Source: Phycomyces nitens
Taxonomy: Eukaryota > Mucoromycota > Mucoromycetes > Mucorales > Phycomycetaceae
Assembly (NCBI GenBank): GCA_022702545.1
Contig: JAHRBC010000001.1
Location: 1,054,001-1,118,000 of the forward strand
DNA: 64,000 bases
Reading direction: 5' to 3'
The position numbers and the translations under genes were made by a program. The notes below the pieces were generated by a model that saw only the letters and a program-made list of their open reading frames with translations, searched no databases and was not told the DNA's origin. Shown here piece by piece: positions 47,901 to 58,869 of this stretch (position 1 is the first letter of the stretch; every line of letters begins with the position of its first letter).

Positions 47901-49062
47901 GTTGGATATCTGGCCCATGAAGGCTGCTGCATGGCTTCTAATAATACTTCGGTTGCAGAATCAAAGAGTTCTTCATTTGTAAGCAATCGCATGGTCTGTT
48001 GTACAATGGGATACGAAGCTCTGCCATACAGTGTTGTCGAATGAGAAAATATGGCCTGGATATGCATATAAGCACATTTCTCTGTTACCTACTCGAATTC
48101 TATGCCGTATTGAACCCAACTCTGGAAGCACCTGAGGGCTTTTTGTTGGGCATTAATATCTGTATAAGGTGTGCTAAACAAGACTGATGACAGAGCAGAA
48201 AGAACAAGAGGAACAGCGTCGTTGAGCTCTTGTATAAGCTGCATCCTTGTAGTTTCAAAAACCAATGATGAATGATCAATCTCAAATGTCAAATGTCGCT
48301 TTAATACAAAGACTTACTTGCGGCTGTTTGCAAGTTCTGTGTTTGAGATCTCTTCTGGGACAAGTGTAAGAAACTCAAGCACTGCAGCGTCAATATGCTG
48401 TGTCGCAACCCCATAAGCTGCACCACCTCTTCTCAATGCATCCACTGACTCGGACACAAAGTTGCGCCAATGGTTGGGCACAGCATGAAGAGCAAAAGAG
48501 ATCAACTGAAAGTTTCCAAAATTGTTCACAGTCTATTTGATGTTTCCCACACTAATTGACTTGTAAAACTTACTGCCAGACATAGCTTTGTGGTGACAAG
48601 CATTGGGCCAGCACACAAACGTACAATCCACACCAGTATCTCGTCTCTAAGCCAATCGATCCGGTCTTTGGGCAGAGTTTCCCTTTAAAGATACTCAATA
48701 TCTATTTGGCTTGTCTTGGGCATCAACTCACCAATCGCGGGATATCTTTACTTGGAAAGTATGGGCACCAAAAAAGCGGCACTGGTCGGACTGTAGAGCA
48801 AGGCATAATGCTTAGTGGTAGCAAATAAAGTCATTGTATACCTGTATCGAGAGTAGTTCGGGAGCAATTCCCCATGCCTGAGGAAGACGCTGTATGGCTT
48901 GGAGTTGTTCTTGAACATCCTTGGCCGTGCGCGGGTCTGTAGAATTATAAAGCCCTTCAATAAGCTAAATTGTGGCGTCAGTCATGCATTTATTTTCCCA
49001 AACCCCAAGCAAGCCGTAATCTGGCCAACCTTTTGGACATGACCAACAGACAGTTGCTCCAT
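44942..49062 (-). CDS. Importin-13 / Kap111-like karyopherin beta
   Basis: Twenty exons join in frame: 49030-49062, 48842-48964, 48732-48790, 48574-48682, 48318-48505, 48245-48093, 48020-47830, 47771-47340, 47272-47121, 47061-46905, 46856-46651, 46589-46506, 46453-46145, 46092-45852, 45777-45725, 45667-45539, 45478-45374, 45319-45203, 45149-45085 and 45032-44942 (2997 nt, 998 aa). The N-terminal importin-beta region (QEQLQAIQRLPQAW, then FFGAHTFQVKISRDW) and LCLALISFALHAVP are followed by HEAT repeats. Internal importin-13-type motifs include SWVQYGIEFE, NEELFDSATEVLLEA and KDKFRICRRDLGDTM. These carriers move proteins through nuclear pores in a Ran-dependent way. The intron at 46590-46650 has a GC donor. 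The start ATG is shared head to head with the next gene's promoter. Confidence 0.9.
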
Positions 49063-49270
49063 GGACAATGACTGCAGAACTGGGGATAATCAGTGGCCGC
49101 AATAGGCTGTCTGGCTGGAGTTGGTATTCTAGAAGGCTGCAATGCAGTGGCTTAGAAATTGACGTAGCCGAACTTCTTCAACCTGAACATTCACTGCATG
49201 TCATTTGTCTTTTCAACATCACATTCAACATTTCAAATACTATAGATTACTATTTTCTTTAAGAATTTTA
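49063..49270. promoter_or_regulatory. Short bidirectional promoter region
   Basis: The importin gene starts at 49062 on the minus strand and the nucleotidyltransferase at about 49271 on the plus strand, leaving only about 208 bp. No canonical TATA box is obvious. If the plus-strand gene has an upstream non-coding exon the gap could be even smaller. Confidence 0.5.
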
Positions 49271-51572
49271 ATGTGTGTTTCAGACCCTCATAATGCAGAC
49301 CATGCCTCGGTGCCGATCATACTCGATAGAAAATACGAGGATAATCTCTGTGTAGAAATGCTGAATTTATTTGAAGTAAATTGACTTGTACATTTTCCAT
49401 TGGTCGTAGCTGACTCTTGTGCCAACTGTGCATGTGTGTGTGTGTATAGGAGATACTGCCTACCAGAGAGAGCAATGACCGACGCATAGCCCTTGTTCGC
49501 AAGATACAACGTCTTTTGAATGCAGAGTGGCTTTCACAGAATATCACAGTTCACTTGTTCGGGTAGATCTGTCATGGCATCTGTCTGTGCCTCCCATACT
49601 AAATAAGTAAACCTAATCAGATCATCCGTCAATGATCTCGGGACCAGCCATTCTGATGTCGATCTTTGCATCACTACCCAGTGGAGTGGTCTTCGCAATA
49701 TACGAACACTAGCCAAACTGTTTCGAAAATGTAAGCTTTTTCTCTAGTTAAAACTCTCATATCAAAGGAAACCAAAGCTATGATTTTACTTATTGCAACA
49801 AGGCGGCATGCAGCAGGTTGTCTGTGTACCCAATGCAAAGGTCCCAATTGTGCGTCTTTTTGATCCCGAATCGTAAGTTGGTCTCCATTTATTCACCAAC
49901 TCACTTGCTATTTTTTATTATTATTATTAGTCGGCTGGCGTGTGATATCAATGTCAACAACACATTGGCTATCCAGAACACAAAGATGATCAAAACATAT
50001 GTAGATATAGATGCTCGTGTCAGACCCTTTACGATGATCATCAAGAATTGGGCAAAACAACGACTTCTTAATGATGCTGGTACGTGCGTATTTTCAATTT
50101 TCTTTTCCACAAAAAAACATTCTATTATTTTCTTAATGATGATATATACATTTAAATGTGTGTGTGTGTATATGTTTACTGTAGCGCATGGTGGAACCCT
50201 CTCGACATATACATGGACCTGTATTGTAATTAACTTTTTGCAAATGCGGCAACCACCAATTCTTCCTGTGCTTCATCAGCTAAAAAAAGATTCGAGTTCA
50301 GAGCTCTTTTTCAGTAATATAGAGAAGCTACATGGCTATGGAGAAGCGAACCATGAGAGTCTAGGTGGCCTCTTGTTTGCCTTTTTCCGTCGATATGCAC
50401 TCGAATTTGATTATGACACCCAGGTTGTATCTGCAAGGCATGGGTCTTATTTGACAAAAGCAGAAAAAGGTTGGGATACTGGGCGTAATGTAACAAGCTT
50501 CTGCGTCGAAGAACCGTTCAATGTGACAAGAAATCTCGGAAATTCAGCCGACATTGAATCGGTACATGGCCTCCGTCTTGAATTCAAACGTGCTCTTGAT
50601 TTAATGCTGTCTGGTGCTTCATTGAGCACAATTTGTGCACCTTACAAGCGGCTGACCTTTGCTGCCATACCTGACACTCAAGAACCGATTGAGAGTCTGG
50701 CAAACATCATACCAGAACCAGCCTCACTACCCTCTAGTAGTACCATTAAGAAGAAAGAGGCCAAGAGCACCAGTATGTTCACCAATACTGCACACCCTCG
50801 CTGTGTAGAGACCAGCTTTGATTGTCGACAACAGAGTATAGCTGATGATTATGGACCTATAATAATCTCTCCGTGTGGGATACCTCAGACAGATACCTTT
50901 GAAATCGATCACCACTTATCCCAACTTTCGTTAGCACCATTTGATTCCATGTATACACCTGATTCCTACAGCCCTCCTTATGCCCCAAGTACATTGCATA
51001 AACCGCGACACCCACACCAGTTCAACTGCAACTGTAATTCAAGGAGATCACCACCACCCGCACGATCAGGCTACGACTACCAATCAAAGGATTGGACTGT
51101 GGACTGTATCCTGGCAAGATATAGCCAAACCCTCCCCACACACCAAGACATCTTTCGACCTAGTGATTCTGAAGGTAGCAGTGATAGTTTGTCAGTAAAT
51201 CGAGTTAAACGCAAAGAAAATCTTCCACGAGACGCAAAGTCTGGGTGTTACCAAAGACACCCTCCAGCCCACCCGTCCAATGGATTCAACGAATGGCCGT
51301 CTATAATTCCCTCTGAACAATTACCCCTTTCAGAATCCAAAAGCAATATAGACCAGCGACCACGAAGATGGTCAACACAAAAACGGAGAACTTCTCATGC
51401 TATTGAAAGAGAACACAGCTCAGCCAAGACCACACTTTCTGAACATTCTGATGCTCAAAAATCAGTTCAAAAGTTCGAAAGAGCTTCAAGCAGATCCGCA
51501 GAACAATCTACAGAAGTATCCAATAATGCTGCATCCAACAAAACTTATGTGCGGCGTGGTAGGCACCATTAG
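49271..51572 (+). CDS. Cid1/Trf-type terminal nucleotidyltransferase
   Basis: Six exons (49271-49375, 49450-49562, 49621-49730, 49803-49872, 49931-50079, 50185-51572) give 644 aa. The nucleotidyltransferase signature GSSVNDLGTSHSDVDL at about residues 73-88 supplies the GS motif and two catalytic Asp. The third Asp is in RLACDINVNN. A PAP-associated helical region follows (TYTWTCIVINFLQ, then SLGGLLFAFFRRYALEFDY). The last 250 residues are disordered and rich in Ser, Pro and His. Cid1-like enzymes add U or A to RNA 3' ends, tuning mRNA and small-RNA stability. Base preference cannot be told here. The start is the first in-frame ATG before a long conserved exon; an upstream exon is possible. 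Confidence 0.87.
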
Positions 51573-51983
51573 TTTCTTTTTTTTTCTTTTTTTCTTTTCT
51601 TTCTTTCTTCTTGGACTTTGGATGGCCTCTGAATAAATCCGAAGCCAAGGACGCTGGAGTGCTAGCATAAAAAAACAAAGAGAGAGAGAGAAGGAGATAA
51701 TTGTGTGTACTCTTGATGAGTTACATTTGTGTTTTCGGTCCATCCCAGACTTTTTTTTCAATATTTTTTTTTTAAATATTTTCCTGGGATATTATGTCAA
51801 AGAAGCTGGAAGGTCAACTTCTTTGGCCATAAAGATCATGCTTATGATTATTATAATCGATAATAGGTATATTTTTCATCTCGGCTACCCAGTTCCATTC
51901 TATGACTTATCAAATGATCAAGTAAAAAACAACAACAATAACGTTGATTTAATCCTTTATTATCAAAATATACAAACATTCTA
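51573..51983. other. Short convergent intergenic region
   Basis: It lies between the plus-strand nucleotidyltransferase stop and the minus-strand sphingomyelinase stop. It holds a T/C-rich tract right after the first stop, an AG run near 51675 and T runs near 51750. No gene is seen. Confidence 0.5.
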
Positions 51984-54384
51984 TTATAAAGAATGAGCTT
52001 TTCTCTCCTTTGCACTCATCAAATTAAGACCACAAATATGATGCTCTTGTGGGTAAACCTTTGGCTCGACAGTGTCTTGATCTTTGCCAAACAAGACATC
52101 TTGTCCATAGTCGCAACGGAGCTCTGACTTTCCGGCACGAATATTGCAAATTGTACTCGCACGACAGTCTTCACCGCATTCTGGCACCTCTGGAGCAGAC
52201 TTTGATCTATATTGCCAGTATTTATCAAATGTCTCCGGATCAGACTCCATAGCCAGAGTAACATTATGCCACCAGGCAGGCGAGAGGGGCTCAAGGGCAG
52301 AGTTGAGTGGTGCAAAAGAAGAGTTGTAGGCTTGTCTTGCAGAATATTCAACATGCCAGTTCTAATTCCATCTTGAGTATACATGGTCAATTTATACCAG
52401 TTTAAACTTACAGGTCCATCTACCCATGTATCAGCTTGGTCAAGATCAGCAACATAGGTGATTGAGTCGACAACCTCGAATGTTTCTGAATCAATCTTGT
52501 ATATTCTTTATGGTTTGTTAGCATGACTACCAAAAAGATGGTTGTGTATGTTTTATACCTGAAACCAGGGTTTATGTCTTCATATGGTGTGATTGAGGGT
52601 GCTACATATGCAACTGAAATTGCCTCACTAGCATTCTTGAGGTTATTTCTATAAAACAGTTGCAGTTCATCCCTAACAACAAACAAATGGTTGCCCTTGA
52701 GCATTAGTTGCTCAAATGGTTCTTCAAAAAAATCATACTTACATATGCGTGTGTCCAAAGAACTGTCCAGCAATTACATGGGGTGCATATCTCTCGATAA
52801 TTTGATGATAGTAATTTGAGTAGTCATGGAAGCAGGTTATGTCTCCTGGAGCAACATGTCCAATGATCCACACACGCTCATTCTGATCTTCAGCATCTTG
52901 CAGCTGGTCAACCAACCAGGCCAAGACTCCATTGGGATCCTACATTGGATTCAATTGACAGGATATTCAGTTGTCTAGAAGCCACATATGATTTACAGTC
53001 CAATTCACCAACCTTTTCCATTGGATGTTCATACAGCCACCAATTGAGTGTATAGCAAAAGTTTGTGTTTAGACTAATGAGTTTTAGTCCGTTCATTGGT
53101 CTGACAGCATAATTTGCAGTGTTCCTTTCTACTTCTACGTTGGTGCCATAGGACAACCAACCACGCCAGCTCTTTGACAGACTTTTGTAAAGCCATTCGA
53201 GGTCAAGGTACTTCTTTGTTGGGTCTTTGGGAAGACTGGACGACTTTAGGGGGAATATGTTTGTGGGTGCGGCTTCATGGTTGCCAACTGCTGGGTAAAG
53301 TACGGTGTTGATATGGAATGGAGAATCGAAATGGTTGTGAAGCATTGTAAATGAGGCGTCTTGGATAAGTCTTGTCTTTAGAATCGGCAGGGTTGACCAG
53401 ACTTCATGGGGTGGTACATCGCCCGTCAAAATTCCAAATTCGATGTTTGGTGCAATGGTTGGGATAAAATCCAACATTGACTCGATCAATGTGTAAGGAG
53501 CATCGCAATTATAGGCACCTTTTGACAAGGGTTAGTCAAATTTGTTATATAGAGCCAATTCTGATTATTACCCCACTTTGAAGCCGGTACTGTGATGTTG
53601 TTGTAGTCTGTTGAAGAAGACCTACAGCAAATTGGCTTATCGCATGCTACTTCTGACCCAGCCTGTGAAGCGTTAAAGTATGTTCAAAAGCCAATGGATC
53701 CTACTTACTTCATACTCTGGGTCAATGTGCCAATCACTAAGTTGTAGGACAGTAAAGGTCTTGCCCGATGGTTTCTTGAGTGCCATTTGCGGCTTTGGTT
53801 TCGGAAAGATGACGTTGTAAGGTTCGACAGCTGAGATATCCCATGAGCTCACTTGTACGTTCAAGAAGCCTGTGCAACCTTACCTGGGTATGGGCATGAA
53901 TTAAGCACTGCAGCACACATTAGATGTCCATCTCGACCAGAAATATCCATGGTCTAAAAACAGAGGTTAGCCAACAGATAACAATAACTCAGATCGCAGG
54001 TACCTTTAGCACTTGGCGTAGAATTGGTGCCTGTTCTTCAATTGCACCTTTGCACTAGAAGCCAAGTCAGGATATGGATAGGAGATAAGGAAAACCTTGT
54101 TGACTTACGACGTCTGGATGGACCTTTTTTGTCCGAACACAGGCATTCACAAGGCTAGATACCATTAACTTTTCAGATACAAAAGAAAGGTTCTTGAGCA
54201 TTTGTAAAAGTGAAATGCATGCATTGCATGAAGAAGTTGAGTCGGCATTCAGCCATTCTTCTGTTGCATGGTCGAGTTGTTGTTGCACAGTGTTTGTTGC
54301 AGCAAAAGGAATCTGCTGTAGAGGATTTGCATGAGTGAGAATCAATGATGCCAATGAGGCAAGGAGTATATAATTGGGACGCAT
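51984..54384 (-). CDS. Acid sphingomyelinase-like phosphodiesterase (secreted)
   Basis: Ten exons (54109-54384, 54004-54054, 53884-53953, 53709-53851, 53572-53662, 53013-53518, 52743-52939, 52559-52672, 52412-52505, 51984-52361) give 639 aa. A signal peptide (ILLASLASLILTHA) precedes a saposin-B-type region with paired Cys. The calcineurin-like metallophosphatase core follows: LSDWHIDPEYE (D-x-H), GILTGDVPPHEVW, AVGNHEAAP, WIIGHVAPGD and FFGHTH, all five metal motifs intact. The Cys-rich C-terminal domain is complete. The family cleaves sphingomyelin or related phosphodiesters in lysosome/vacuole or outside the cell; some fungal members may use other substrates. The start is the ATG directly before the signal peptide. 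One intron (53852-53883) is only 32 nt. Confidence 0.9.
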
Positions 54385-54606
54385 GATAAAGGTCAAAAGC
54401 CAATCTCCTGAGCACAACGTCTTCTTATCAATGTTGAATCATTACCAAGAGGTGACGTAGACTTCTTTAGATTGTTTCTCAGCATTCTTCTTGTTGGATT
54501 ATGTTTGATCGCTACTGACTCTATATTGCTTATTTTGGCATGTCACAAGATATAATGAAATGGAGTCTGATATCTTTATAGGAGATTATTTAATAAATTT
54601 ATACTT

Positions 54607-55731
54607 TCAAGACCTGCGGATATAACGAGAGCACTTGTCAACACCATCAAGTTCTTCAATCATCTCAATGACTAGAGGGTGAGAGAATCCATAATATTCC
54701 GGCCCAGAGATTGCATTTGTAGAATCCTTTTGACGTATCAGGTTAGCTTGTTTGATGACCAGAGACCATGCCCCAGTGGGTGTTTGGCCCGATATTTCGT
54801 GAGAAGGAGCATCAGCAGCACGGATGGTGAACTAGACGATCCCCAAAGGTTAAACAAGGTCCCTCTACTTTGCCACTATCCTTACAAGAGGTGCATTGTC
54901 CTGCTCTTTAACTGTGCAGGTATATGTGGTCTGTCCATCAGGGTTAACCATGCTCATATAAGTCCTTGTTGTCATTTAATTAGTCTTGGTCTTGCTCTTG
55001 GTCTTCATCACTGATATATATATATATAAATATATTTACCTCTCGACACTATATCCAACTGGATAGATATATCTATCGTTATGGAAAGCAGGCTGGTCCA
55101 CCATAATGGTGCCCAGACTTAAAACCTTTAAAGATGCAAAACTAAAGGGGAAAATCACATTTCCCTCTGAATCTCTTGGAATCTCTTGACGTTTCCTAGA
55201 CGTTGAGTTTCTCTTTGGTTGCAAAACCAAATCATCTATATATATTCCAATGAATAAACTTTGACAAAATACACATTCTTCCTACCAAACATTTCTTCAT
55301 CTTCATTTTCATCCAATTGATCTTCTTCCTCATTTTTATCTGCGTCTTCATCGTATTCTCCAGCATCATCATCGTCCCCAATCGGGCTCACGTCCATCGC
55401 GTCCCCTTTGCCCTTGGATTTGTGTAAAAGACGTCTAGACTATACATGAGCGTTTTGTCTTTTGATAGTCTATACTCTACCTGTTCTCTCTCTGAAGAGC
55501 CTGGATCCTACGATTGGCTTTGTCTATTGTGAGCTGGGCCGATCGTTGTTTCTAAAGAGACAGATATTACTAAAGTGATCAGGATGATGTCAAACTCGTT
55601 GTTAGGTTCCAAAGTACCGCGATGAATTCGATAATCTTTCTCTTTAGACTTCTGTATTTTCGCATGTGATCGTCATTCCATTGGTTTTCAGATTGTGATT
55701 CTGCATCAATGGCTGTATGTTTGGTAATCAT
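54607..55731 (-). CDS. TBRG1-like FYR-domain nuclear protein
   Basis: Six exons (55618-55731, 55481-55551, 55286-55434, 55040-55235, 54886-54964, 54607-54831) give 277 aa. The N-terminus has a short basic coiled coil (RKYRSLKRKIIEFI, then RRIQALQRENR). An acidic stretch (DADKNEEEDQLDENEDEE) follows. Then come the FYRN domain (LSLGTIMVDQPAFHNDRYIY, then PVGYSVER) and the FYRC domain (GAWSLVIKQANLIR, SGPEYYGFSHPLVIEMIEEL). FYRN and FYRC fold together and occur in chromatin and cell-cycle regulators such as MLL proteins and TBRG1. The size and simple layout match TBRG1. It is divergent from no near neighbour. Confidence 0.88.
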
Positions 55732-56105
55732 CGTTCTTGATCTGGAATTATTGCTCTGACTTATGCGTGTTCATACAACCCACTACTTGTTTTTGTTACG
55801 TATCAAATGGACGGAGTGTAAATAATGGGACATATCCAGCGTTCTGGAACATTTTAAGAATCTCGGGCAAAAGTAACAGTTTTTGAGTCTTTGTATTTCC
55901 AAGCTTAAAGAATCAAAGATCTTGGTGATAAATAGAATACACTGGATTTATTATTACGAGAAATCTTGAGGGGATCTGATATATTATCTAAGCTCGAGAC
56001 CGAGACAAATTAGAAAATATTCGTAAGGTCTAGCACTGCCTGGAGAAATGCCGTGTTACCAAAAGAATGGCCGTTTGACTTTATCAGGTTTATTTTATTG
56101 CTAAA
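55732..56105. other. Intergenic region upstream of the FYR gene
   Basis: It should hold the FYR gene promoter. It is otherwise unremarkable AT-rich sequence running into repeat debris. Confidence 0.45.
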
Positions 56106-56410
56106 CTCAGGGGCACGACTTTTTTGATTCCACCAGACATTTTAAATGTGACGTGCTGTCCTGTGTCTAATAAATATATCTGGTCCCTAAGACTTCAACA
56201 TTTCTTCTATAAATGACATACTTTAAAAACGATTTTAACTTGTAATGGAGGTGATATATTAAATGTAGCTTATATCCTTTGTGTATTTTGATGTCAAAAA
56301 GTGTAAAGTATAATATGAAACTATACGGCAATGTCCAGACACTATAACATCTAGAAATACTAGACCCCGTCAAGAAACGTCGTGCCCGCTTAAAATGTCG
56401 TGCCCATGAG
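56106..56410. mobile_element. MITE-like element with CTCA-GGGCACGAC termini
   Basis: About 305 bp, bounded by CTCAGGGGCACGAC on the left and its near-exact inverse GTCGTGCCCATGAG on the right. A second internal GTCGTGCCC lies just inside the right end. There is no coding capacity. The GGGCACGA core also occurs near 58935, beside a Tc1/mariner transposase remnant, so that family could have mobilised it. I did not see a convincing TA duplication. Confidence 0.5.
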
Positions 56411-56699
56411 ATCGCTGTATTCCCAACCACTTCACATTATTGTGTCCAACTCCCTTCATTTTGGAGGACCAGCAGTGCATATCACATTGTATATAAAATA
56501 TCCTTATCCTCGTACACTATTACAAATGAGACACATATTCAATGTCCTTTGACTCGCTTTATTTCAGATGTATACATGTACGGCAGAAAGGCAAAACTAT
56601 GTACAGTAGTGGGTTCAATAATTGTAAAAAAAATTAAGTGGTATACATTCAGACCATAGAAATTACCGGCATTTTATTAAAAAAATAATAAGACTTTTT

Positions 56700-56979
56700 C
56701 TATTAACTTTACACTTTTTAAGATAAAAAAGAACCGGATGCCTAGTTTTTAAACGTGAGATATCTGAGCTTGACTGTAGTGGTATTATTTGACTCTTTAT
56801 TGCCAACCATAGCCAAACTGATATTGCGTGCGTAAACATCCCTCGATTGACAATTAGTACTATCATCAAACTCTGGAAAGAAGGTGGTATAGCGAATATG
56901 AAGCCTAGCCTTGGGATACCAAGCAAACTTAGTATCACATATGTTAAGAGTCTTTGCTTGAGTGCGAGATGGAATCTGT
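56700..56979 (+). pseudogene. N-terminal fragment of a Tc1/mariner transposase
   Basis: The frame reads KREISELDCSGII, a stop, then LFIANHSQTDIACVNIP, RLTISTIIKLWKEGG and SLGIPSKLS. This is the paired helix-turn-helix DNA-binding region of Tc1-type transposases. The solo LTR that follows interrupts it at 56980, and no catalytic domain is seen on the far side. Confidence 0.6.
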
Positions 56980-57324
56980 TGTGTCTTAGGGTATTAAAAC
57001 AATAAAAAATAGTAATGGAGATATAGACAGTAAGTGAATACTTTGAGACTTTATATAAGCTTGTCTTTATTAAGATACAAAATGTGCCGCTCTTTATATA
57101 CTCTTTCAATGTGCTGTTACATAAGATCCTGGACTTCCTGATACGTGGGGTCTTTCACCACGTTAAGATATTAGATGGAGTAAGCTTCTGAGCTCAACAT
57201 CCATGTTACTATTATTCTGATGCATTGCTATACTTCGTCTATCGTACCTTATTAGATCTTAGCTAATATGTACTTATAGCTTATGTATATGTAAAAGATG
57301 CATTAATAAGGCTGGATCACCACA
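56980..57324 (-). mobile_element. Solo LTR, third copy
   Basis: Diverged copy of the LTR at 18550-18894, same length and ends (TGTGTCTTAGGG to ATCACCACA on the plus strand). It keeps the TATA and AATAAA on the minus strand. It sits inside Tc1 transposase debris. Because it lies outside the inverted repeat, it proves that this segment is dispersed. Confidence 0.7.
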
Positions 57325-57507
57325 TGATATATGATGTTTGATATATATCTGCTGCTTTTGTATTATTACAGTGAGATATATGGATGTGTTAGCATCTTTT
57401 AAATAAAAAATAATATGAACCCGACATTTGCTGTATAACTGACACTTCGGCTCTTATAAACGACGCTTCAATTAAGATGCTCTATATGTATTAATTATAC
57501 AAGAGCG

Positions 57508-57760
57508 AGGTATGTGGTATACACACCGCAGTTGATTGAAATACAGACTCCATAACCAATCTCTGGTTACTCTGTGTCAATGACCCTGATAAGTCAATAT
57601 CTCAGGAATAATTACATACCAGGAATACGTGCAATTCACACTGCTACAGTGATAACCAACCATTATGCGATGGGGACTTTAATTACAAAGGAATTTGAGT
57701 AATGGTATATAAGAAAGCATAATATTCTTCCTTCAATGAATAATACTCTCACAGTATTGT
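57508..57760 (+). repeat. LTR-like repeat family 2, outside copy
   Basis: Matches 23238-23450, including tgtggtatacacaccgc, ccaatctctggttactctg and a TATA-like ggtatataag. Between 57760 and the FAR1-type ORF there is AT-rich sequence and a possible second exon of that ORF. Confidence 0.5.
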
Positions 57761-57998
57761 TTTTGGCAGTAAATTATCCTTGAAAATAAAAACAATTCTT
57801 ACCTGGGTCGAGAGGCTCTTGTTTGATTTTTTTTTTAAATATATTTTTTGTGTCTTCTTCACATTTGCAACTTCTGTGTTCTTACGAGTCCTCTTCCTTG
57901 CCTCCAGCTTAATCATGACCTTAAGGCCAGCCTATAATTTTAGAAAACTGTTAATATAATCTCTTATTTCGATATATATATAAGCGTGTGTGTATATC

Positions 57999-58577
57999 TT
58001 ACCCGTCCTGACAAAATGCTGGTCTTTCTCCAGAATGCGCAACCAAAGCTTCCATACCCTTCACAAGTTTTGTTTCAGCATTCTCAACAACGAGGGCAGA
58101 AAGCCGAGCAAATGCAGCCTTCATGTTGTCAATATCATTTATGTACAACTTATGGCCAGGGGTGGTGTCATCGTTAATTGCTTTTTGGATCTCACGAAAA
58201 GTTGTCTTTGCTCCAATAAGCTTCAGAATATCTCTGGAATCGTCCACAGTCACCTTTGACAATCTGCCTTTCAGTGTCGATTCTAGATACTCATCATCAA
58301 GAGGATGATTGTGATATGCCTCAATATCATGAGTGGCTTTCAAAGGAAGATACCCTTTGATGCCCTTCTTGTAGGAAACCTTCAAGAGATAAGGGCAGCC
58401 AGTCATTCCACTCGATGGAATCCTTATTCTGTCTTCGTCTTTGATTCCACGGGTGTTCTTATACTGTCCACCCTTGGAACACTTCAAGTAAACTCGAGTT
58501 GGCTTACAGTCTTTAATTGTCAGGCTAAAGTTATTGACAAGGGCATACTCTTGCATCTTTCCAATTACCATGGTCAT
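57999..58577 (-). CDS. FAR1/MULE-type zinc-domain protein, probably transposon-derived
   Basis: A 192-codon ORF. Residues about 20-90 show the FAR1-type DNA-binding pattern: VYLKCSKGGQY, TGCPYLLKVS and AYHNHPLD supply the Cys/Cys/His/His ligands. A helical segment follows (REIQKAINDDTTPG). Mutator-like transposases carry this domain ahead of their DDE core. No DDE core is seen here, so this is either a truncated transposase or a domesticated one. A GT donor at 58002 and an AG near 57935 could add a few residues (LALRS) before a stop. Confidence 0.6.
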   Translation of the reverse strand: MTMVIGKMQEYALVNNFSLTIKDCKPTRVYLKCSKGGQYKNTRGIKDEDRIRIPSSGMTGCPYLLKVSYKKGIKGYLPLKATHDIEAYHNHPLDDEYLESTLKGRLSKVTVDDSRDILKLIGAKTTFREIQKAINDDTTPGHKLYINDIDNMKAAFARLSALVVENAETKLVKGMEALVAHSGERPAFCQDG

Positions 58578-58869
58578 GTCATGGTAGCCATTAGCAGGTG
58601 GGGTTGGGAGGGCTTGCTGAACAGGATATTATTCCTTTCCGTTGATAAAAATAGTTTCTTTATTGATAGGGTTCATAATGAAGTGAGTTATATAAATTAT
58701 TTGTAATTTCAAGTTGGTTATGAGAAAAGCGATCTTGTTGTAATCTTCGGGGAAATGACTAATAGATGCAATAGATGATTAATTCTAACAAGATGAGTAT
58801 ACGAAAGAAAAGAAAGTTTTATTTAAAGTCTTTGAATATCTTTTTCAGGACACGATATTTTATTCCGTA

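Noticed and set aside
48021..48100. A frameshift in the importin gene near 48092
   Set aside because: Using the AG at 48021-48022 as acceptor joins SWVQYGIEFE to ASYPIVQQTM in frame, so no frameshift is needed.
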